DNA from: Hyphomicrobium sp.
Lineage (GTDB): Bacteria; Pseudomonadota; Alphaproteobacteria; Rhizobiales; Hyphomicrobiaceae
Direction of reading: 5' to 3'
Assembly (NCBI GenBank): GCA_016793445.1
Contig: JAEUME010000001.1
Coordinates: 62,001-126,000, forward strand
Length of the DNA stretch: 64,000 nucleotides
Shown: positions 59,368-64,000 of the stretch, in pieces
How positions within the stretch are numbered: the stretch's first letter is position 1
How the letters are laid out: each line of letters begins with the position of its first letter
Position numbers and translations under genes: made by a program
Notes under the pieces: model-generated
Database searches by the model: none
Seen by the model: only the letters and a program-made list of their open reading frames with translations
Told to the model about the DNA's origin: nothing

Positions 59368-59934
59368 CTAAAGTCCGATGCCGCGTTCATGCCGCCAGTC
59401 GCGGGGCGATTTGAAATCGGATCCCCAAAGCCCGCGCTTTTGCGCCCGAGCCTCGGCTTCCTCACGGTTGTATCCGCCATACGCCACCGCCATGCCGGAC
59501 GCCACCATGCCCGCATTGAGGTCGCGGCCTCCTGCCGTGCAATACCCCAGCACACGCCCGTGCTTGTCGCGCTCCACACCCCGGCACACCACCACGTCAT
59601 TGCCGATAAGACGCCGCAACGCGTCCCGCGCGGCGTGGCCGCAATCCCAGTCGCGGCCATCGCGTGTGCATGTCTGGCGGCCCTCGGGCGCGTCGATGCC
59701 CTTGAGGCGGACCTCGTCGCGGCCCACGAACATGCTGTCCCCGTCGACCGGACGGGCTGCGCCACGCACCTCGGCGGGCACGGGATCTGTGCTTTTTGGA
59801 TTGTTTCCCAGATGGTTATGGCCAAACACAGCGGCGACGATGGCCATTATGACCGCCGCTATCAAGCGCGCCACAGCCTGCCGGTCGTAACGCCGCCCGG
59901 ATCCTCTCGCCATCCTGTATCGTTGCGTGGACAT
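59368..59934 (-). CDS. Thermonuclease (SNase)-family protein, membrane-anchored
   Basis: The 188-residue protein has an N-terminal transmembrane/signal segment (VARLIAAVIMAIVAAVFGH) and the SNase core: VDGDSMFVG, VRLKGIDAPEGRQTC, RDKHGRVLGYC and MAVAYGGY. It is expected to be a secreted or periplasmic nuclease. ATG 59934 is chosen; the longer frame to 60039 overlaps the divergent kinase start. The uracil-DNA glycosylase gene follows 45 bp later. Confidence 0.85.
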   Translation of the reverse strand: MSTQRYRMARGSGRRYDRQAVARLIAAVIMAIVAAVFGHNHLGNNPKSTDPVPAEVRGAARPVDGDSMFVGRDEVRLKGIDAPEGRQTCTRDGRDWDCGHAARDALRRLIGNDVVVCRGVERDKHGRVLGYCTAGGRDLNAGMVASGMAVAYGGYNREEAEARAQKRGLWGSDFKSPRDWRHERGIGL

Positions 59935-60041
59935 ATTAAACACTAAGTTAGCGAATTGCCGCCAAATTAACCCCGATGGAAAAGCAGCCTCCTTTTTGGG
60001 AGGGGCACTCAATTGGCCAATTTGGCATAGCGGCAACATTG

Positions 60042-61676
60042 ATGGACGACAACGCCGACATCGCGCAGCCTCACGGGCGTCGTCCGCTCCGGCCCGAGCG
60101 CGCCAAAAAGCCAGATGACCTTAAGCTGTTCCGCGAACGCCTCGTCAACGGCTCGGAAATCAAGCCGGAATTCGAATACGAACTTCTGGCCATGTTCGCC
60201 AGAAACGAGACCAGCGCCCCTCTGGCGATGCCAGCGCTGTGCATCATCTTCTCCATTGCCTCAATGTTCTGGGCATCGTGGGCGGAAGCTGGTGCCTGGA
60301 TCGCGGCGGTCATCGCCACGCGATGGCTGATGAACGCGCAGTGCAAAAAGCTGCTGGCGATGCCACGCACGGAGGTCAATGTCGCTGAATGGCGACGCTT
60401 TTTCCTGCTGCTTGAGTTGTTGAACGGCATGGTGCTCGCCGGTTTCGCGCTGATCGGTTTTGGCGGCATGCACACCGGCCACAGTGAAGCGGCCTTCTCC
60501 TCGCACGTCTTCATCTTCGCCACCTTGATGGTGGTGCTGGCGATCCGCATGACGTTCGCCTCGACCGTGCGCGGCGTCTTCCTCGCGGGCACCGTGCCTA
60601 TGACGCTGGCCGTCGCCGCGCGCCTGCTCTGGCTGTCCAATCCATTCTATTTCGCACTCGCCTCGATGGCGATCGGCATTCATCTGTTCTTCGTCTACCT
60701 GACCCGCGGCCTCTACTCGACCGCGCTGTCCATGATCGAGTTCCGCGCCGAAAAGGACGGATTGATCGCGGAACTCGAGGAAGCCAAGGCCATCTCGGAT
60801 GAGGCCCGCAGGCGCGCCGAAGCGGGTAACAAGGCGAAGTCGCGCTTTCTTGCCACGATGAGCCACGAGCTGAGAACGCCGCTCAACGCCATCATGGGTT
60901 TTTCCGAGGTGATGGAGAAGGAACTTCTGGGTCCGCTCGGCGGCGAGACGTACCGGGAGTATTCCCGAAACATTTATGCCTCGGGAAGTCACCTGCTGCA
61001 CATCATCAACGAGATCCTCGATTTGTCGCGCATCGAAGCCGGACGCTATGAGCTCCATGAGGAGACCATCCGCCTGACCGATGTCGCGGAGGACTGCGAA
61101 CGCCTCGTCAAGCTCAAGGCCGATAGCAAGGGACTCCAGATCGTGGAGGACTTCGCGCCGGGTTTGCCACAGGTCTGGGCCGATCCGCGCGCGCTGCGCC
61201 AGATCTGCCTCAACCTACTGTCTAACGCCTTGAAGTTTACGCCCAAGGGCGGACGCATCACTATTTCCATCGGCTTCATGACCGACGGCGGACTGTTCAT
61301 GTCGGTGCGCGATACTGGCCCGGGCATTCCCAAAGACGAGATTCCGAAGGTCATGCAGGCGTTCGGCCAAGGATCGCTGGCGCACGAAAACGCAGAAGGC
61401 GGCACGGGCCTCGGTCTGCCGATCGTGCAGAACCTCATTCAATTGCACGGCGGAACCTTCACGCTGAAGTCCGAGCTGCGCAAGGGTACGGAAGTGACTG
61501 TCACGCTGCCCAAACAGCGCGTGCTGCATGCCGTCGCGCCGCTCCAGCCGTTGGGCCGCGAACGCCACCGAGACCCCGATATGCTGCCACGATCCACCCG
61601 CCAGCCGCGCATGCGCATGTCCGTATCGCCCTATGGTTCGGATGAGCCCTACCGGGCCTCCGGCAACCGTTACTAA
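60042..61676 (+). CDS. Membrane sensor histidine kinase (PleC/PdhS-type HisKA)
   Basis: The 544-residue kinase has about five to six transmembrane helices in residues 45-205, a short coiled coil (IAELEEAKAISDEARRRAEAGN), HisKA with His275 in MSHELRTPLNAIMGFSEVM, then HATPase_c (LRQICLNLLSNALKFT, DTGPGIP, GGTGLGLPIVQNL). No receiver domain or partner response regulator is adjacent. The HisKA motif resembles alphaproteobacterial cell-cycle kinases. ATG 60042 is used; ATG 59976 would add 22 residues. Confidence 0.9.
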   Translation: MDDNADIAQPHGRRPLRPERAKKPDDLKLFRERLVNGSEIKPEFEYELLAMFARNETSAPLAMPALCIIFSIASMFWASWAEAGAWIAAVIATRWLMNAQCKKLLAMPRTEVNVAEWRRFFLLLELLNGMVLAGFALIGFGGMHTGHSEAAFSSHVFIFATLMVVLAIRMTFASTVRGVFLAGTVPMTLAVAARLLWLSNPFYFALASMAIGIHLFFVYLTRGLYSTALSMIEFRAEKDGLIAELEEAKAISDEARRRAEAGNKAKSRFLATMSHELRTPLNAIMGFSEVMEKELLGPLGGETYREYSRNIYASGSHLLHIINEILDLSRIEAGRYELHEETIRLTDVAEDCERLVKLKADSKGLQIVEDFAPGLPQVWADPRALRQICLNLLSNALKFTPKGGRITISIGFMTDGGLFMSVRDTGPGIPKDEIPKVMQAFGQGSLAHENAEGGTGLGLPIVQNLIQLHGGTFTLKSELRKGTEVTVTLPKQRVLHAVAPLQPLGRERHRDPDMLPRSTRQPRMRMSVSPYGSDEPYRASGNRY

Positions 61677-61848
61677 GTCCGGCAAGCCGCCGCATTTATC
61701 TTTCACGGTGCCAATGGCTCAGCGGACTTGGGCTCAGCGGACGTGTCGCGGTTGTCAGCAAACGGAATTGACCGTATCTGAGGAACAATCTGTCTCAACC
61801 CGTCATGCACAGCGCATGGCCTAGCATCCCTCCGGTATCCAGGCGCCA

Positions 61849-62025
61849 ATGGAATCGCCCTGCGTGAAGATCTGCTCCATCGACCCGGCAACCAAGCGCT
61901 GCACCGGCTGCCTGCGCACGCTGGAAGAGATCGCGCGCTGGTCGTCCATGACGGACGCACAGCGCAAGCGCATCATGGCCGAGCTGCCGTCCCGCAAGGC
62001 TCCCGCAGCACTGGCCAAATCTTGA
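61849..62025 (+). CDS. DUF1289 family protein (58 aa)
   Basis: The small protein has the full DUF1289 Cys pattern ESPCVKICSID, KRCTGCLRT and an EEIARWSSMTDAQRKRIM helix. The four cysteines probably bind zinc or an iron-sulfur cluster. The family function is unknown. It precedes the tandem aspartic protease genes by 16 bp and so probably starts their transcript. Confidence 0.9.
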   Translation: MESPCVKICSIDPATKRCTGCLRTLEEIARWSSMTDAQRKRIMAELPSRKAPAALAKS

Positions 62026-62041
62026 CGACAGGAGGCGGCAC

Positions 62042-62737
62042 GTGGTCGGCTGGCTCCTGCTTTTCTCGTTTCTTCTCGCCGCGCTCTTCATCTATCTGGG
62101 CACCGGTGGGGAAGACTTGGCCCAGACGTCCGCGATAGGAATTGCCGCCGCCGTCGCCTTCGTGCTGGTGGCCCTTTACGCCATCTCAACGCGCGGCGGT
62201 CACGATGGCCACTTCCGTCTTCGCCGGTTCCTCGTGCCCATCCTGCTTGCGGCAGGGGTGGGCGCATGGATGTACCTTTCACCCAACTTAGACATCGCGG
62301 CCTGGCTTCAGCGTGCGGGCGCAAGCAAGCCGGCGGACGATATGTCCGGCCTGGAACGGCGCGGCCTGAAATCGGTCATGATCCGTCGGGACGCCCAAGG
62401 CCAGTTCACCGCGCGCGGGTCGGCGAACGGTACCCCCATAGACCTGTTGATCGACACCGGGGCCAGCACCGTGCTGCTGCGCCAGTCAGACGCCGAGCGC
62501 GCGGGCATTGACACCACGTCTCTCGACTACAGCGTTCCGATCCAGACCGCCAACGGCCAGCATAACGCTGCCGCAGTTCGCCTGCGGAGCCTTGCAATTG
62601 GCGCGGTGCGGATCGACGACGTGGAGGCGCTGGTGGCCCAGCCGGGAAGTCTTAACGAAAACTTGCTTGGTATGAGTTTTTTAAGACGTTTGCGGTCTTA
62701 TGAGATCTCGGGAGATTTCATGACCTTGCGCGAGTGA
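62042..62737 (+). CDS. TIGR02281-family membrane aspartic protease, copy 1
   Basis: The 231-residue protein has about three N-terminal transmembrane helices followed by a retropepsin-like domain with the catalytic DTGAST motif and hydrophobic-Gly flap-type strands (PIQTANGQHNAAAVRL, LLGMSFL). GTG 62042 is preceded by AGGAGG at 7 bp. The substrate is unknown. Its stop overlaps the next gene start (GTGA). The second gene is its paralogue. Confidence 0.88.
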   Translation: MVGWLLLFSFLLAALFIYLGTGGEDLAQTSAIGIAAAVAFVLVALYAISTRGGHDGHFRLRRFLVPILLAAGVGAWMYLSPNLDIAAWLQRAGASKPADDMSGLERRGLKSVMIRRDAQGQFTARGSANGTPIDLLIDTGASTVLLRQSDAERAGIDTTSLDYSVPIQTANGQHNAAAVRLRSLAIGAVRIDDVEALVAQPGSLNENLLGMSFLRRLRSYEISGDFMTLRE

Positions 62738-63345
62738 GCGCCGCAACGACTGCGTCGCCGTCCGCCGTCCAACAATTGGAAAACCCAAGTATGTCGGGCT
62801 CATCTGGTTTCGTTCAGTTCGTCGCACTCGTGGGCCTCATGACCGTGGGTGCCGTTTACGCCATCAAGCATCGCCAGGACGTCGGGAAACTAGCGGCCAT
62901 CGCCATCGAAGGCACGATCGGCCATAAGCAAAAGAGCCCAGCTGAGGGCGCTTCACCATCGCAACGGCGCAGTTCCGACGAGATCGAAATCGCGGCCAAC
63001 GACTCAGGGCATTTCGAAACCGAAGTGGCAATCAACGGTTCACGGGTGGATGTGCTGGTCGACACAGGCGCAACGCTGGTCGCGCTGACCTACGATGATG
63101 CCCAGCGCGCCGGCATCTATCTGAGATCCTCCGATTTCACCCATGAAGTGCGCACCGCCAACGGAACGACCAAGGTCGCCCCTATCGAGCTTAGCAGCAT
63201 CTCCATCGGAGACATCACGGTGCGCAACGTTCGCGGCGCCGTCACCGAACAGGGCAAACTTCACAAGACACTGCTCGGCATGACCTTTTTGAACCGGCTG
63301 TCGCGCGTCGAAATGCGCCCCAATGCGCTGGTGCTGCACGAATAG
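62734..63345 (+). CDS. TIGR02281-family membrane aspartic protease, copy 2
   Basis: The 203-residue protein has one N-terminal transmembrane helix (FVQFVALVGLMTVGAVYAIK), a Ser/Pro/Lys linker and a retropepsin-like domain with DTGATLV, VRTANGTTKVAPIEL and LLGMTFLNRL. Overlap of four bases with copy 1 shows coupled translation. A loose inverted repeat (CGCTCTGC/GCAGAGCG, 63355-63386) follows but lacks a T run. Confidence 0.88.
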   Translation: MSAATTASPSAVQQLENPSMSGSSGFVQFVALVGLMTVGAVYAIKHRQDVGKLAAIAIEGTIGHKQKSPAEGASPSQRRSSDEIEIAANDSGHFETEVAINGSRVDVLVDTGATLVALTYDDAQRAGIYLRSSDFTHEVRTANGTTKVAPIELSSISIGDITVRNVRGAVTEQGKLHKTLLGMTFLNRLSRVEMRPNALVLHE

Positions 63346-63473
63346 ACCGGCCATCGCTCTGCCATCTTTGCCCTATTAGCAGAGCGCGGAAAAAAGCCGC
63401 CTGCCCATTCCCCGGCGTCTGCAAAGCCGATAGGGTCCAGCGCGCGATTCACCCTCAGAAAGGCTTGAGCCTC

Positions 63474-64000
63474 ATGCTGCCCAAACCGCGTGCCGATCTT
63501 AAACCCAACACGGCCGATTTTGAACGCCTGCCTCTGGTGAAACCGACAGGCTTTCGCGAATACGATGCGCGCTGGCTCTTCCCGGAAGAAATCAACCTCA
63601 TGGGCCTCAATGCGGTGGGGCTCGGCATCGCGACGTTGTTTGCGCGTCGGGGCGTCCCCAAACGCATCGTGGTCGGCCATGATTTTCGCTGGTACTCGGG
63701 GGCGGTGAAGCAGGCGTTGATGACGGGCCTTCTCGCCGGCGGCTGCGAAGTGCACGACATCGGCCTGGCCTTGTCGCCCATGGCCTACTATGCGCAGTTC
63801 GCGCTCGACGTCGAAGGCGTCGCCATGGTCACGGCCTCCCACAACGACAACGGCTGGACGGGAATCAAGATGGGCCTGGCGCGGCCACTGACATTCGGCC
63901 CTGACGACATGAGCGAGTTGAAGGAGATCGTGCTATCTGGCGCCTACGAGGCGAAGGCGGGTGGCCGCTACGTCTTCGTAGACGACATGGCTCAGCGCTA
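63474..64000 (+). CDS. Phosphomannomutase/phosphoglucomutase, N-terminal part (3' end outside window)
   Basis: The first 175 residues are visible. They contain FREYDARW, IVVGHDFRWYSG and the phosphoserine loop TASHNDNGWTGIKMG, the signature of alpha-D-phosphohexomutases. Such enzymes interconvert mannose- or glucose-6-phosphate and 1-phosphate for nucleotide-sugar and envelope polysaccharide synthesis. GAAAGG precedes ATG 63474 by about 12 bp. The specific sugar cannot be told from the N-terminus. Confidence 0.9.
   Translation, partial: MLPKPRADLKPNTADFERLPLVKPTGFREYDARWLFPEEINLMGLNAVGLGIATLFARRGVPKRIVVGHDFRWYSGAVKQALMTGLLAGGCEVHDIGLALSPMAYYAQFALDVEGVAMVTASHNDNGWTGIKMGLARPLTFGPDDMSELKEIVLSGAYEAKAGGRYVFVDDMAQR

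Noticed and set aside
61716..61745. Two tandem 15-bp copies of GGCTCAGCGGAC(T/G)TG
   Set aside because: Only two units and one mismatch, upstream of DUF1289; too little to call a regulatory array.

Overview
The window looks like a chromosomal segment of an alphaproteobacterium, most likely in the order Hyphomicrobiales (Rhizobiales). This rests on GC-rich DNA with GC-biased third codon positions, a DnaG primase whose N-terminal zinc ligands are mostly missing, and the order carA - yqeY - dnaG - rpoD. Several families typical of the group are also present: DUF3126, DUF1289, BTLCP cysteine peptidase, ELM1-like protein, ABC-F EttA and TIGR02281 aspartic proteases. I saw no rRNA, tRNA, CRISPR array, phage or plasmid genes. 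Almost everything is ordinary core genome.

Layout. 1-4.7 kb: end of an APC permease, a yidD / IscU-like pair divergent from folE-hisI, a patatin-like lipase and a CBS protein. 4.8-8.2 kb: rhomboid protease, PAS-type protein, tandem PilZ protein and a secreted transglutaminase-like peptidase. 8.3-13.7 kb: cysE with DUF3126 and a gamma-carbonic-anhydrase-like protein, then enoyl-CoA hydratase, a NodB-type deacetylase, a GNAT and an AcuI-like reductase. 14-18.3 kb: small membrane proteins, an ABC-2 exporter and a secreted EF-hand protein. 18.4-25.2 kb: a methionine-cycle operon (ArsR-methyltransferase regulator, metF, metH in two pieces). 25.3-33.5 kb: MlaC-like protein, PRC-barrel protein, EttA, DUF1003, CPBP and ELM1-like proteins, an Lrp regulator and GreA. 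33.6-41.7 kb: carB and carA, separated by a GFA protein, two secreted paralogues and a ChaN-like lipoprotein. 42-46.7 kb: yqeY, dnaG, rpoD. 46.8-57.5 kb: cupin, PLP decarboxylase, YeeE/YedE transporter, a large secreted cytochrome c/DUF4384 protein, an acetolactate-synthase-like enzyme, threonine ammonia-lyase and 3-hydroxyisobutyrate dehydrogenase. 57.5-64 kb: Lrp, DUF442, uracil-DNA glycosylase, SNase-like nuclease, a sensor kinase, DUF1289, two tandem membrane aspartic proteases and the start of a phosphohexomutase.

The most unusual structure is at 21194-21804. Between the two halves of the split metH sits a DUF559 (Vsr-like fold) nuclease gene bracketed by two 119-bp direct repeats. They differ at only 6 positions, and two of those differences are a compensatory base-pair swap in a hairpin. 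One repeat encodes the C-terminal tail of the nuclease, and its stop codon overlaps the start codon of the second metH gene. The arrangement resembles a small mobile or domesticated nuclease-repeat unit. A second patch of dyad repeats lies between metF and metH. Other items worth a look are the dihaem-motif DUF4384 protein, the EF-hand protein, the tandem secreted paralogues, two very small membrane-protein genes and a greA leader hairpin.

Genes act together mainly in methionine/one-carbon metabolism (ArsR-MT, metF, metH), carbamoyl phosphate synthesis (carA, carB), information processing (dnaG, rpoD, greA, ettA) and branched-chain/threonine catabolism (threonine ammonia-lyase, 3-hydroxyisobutyrate dehydrogenase, Lrp). 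Functions are inferred from recognisable motifs in the translated sequence; no database search was possible.
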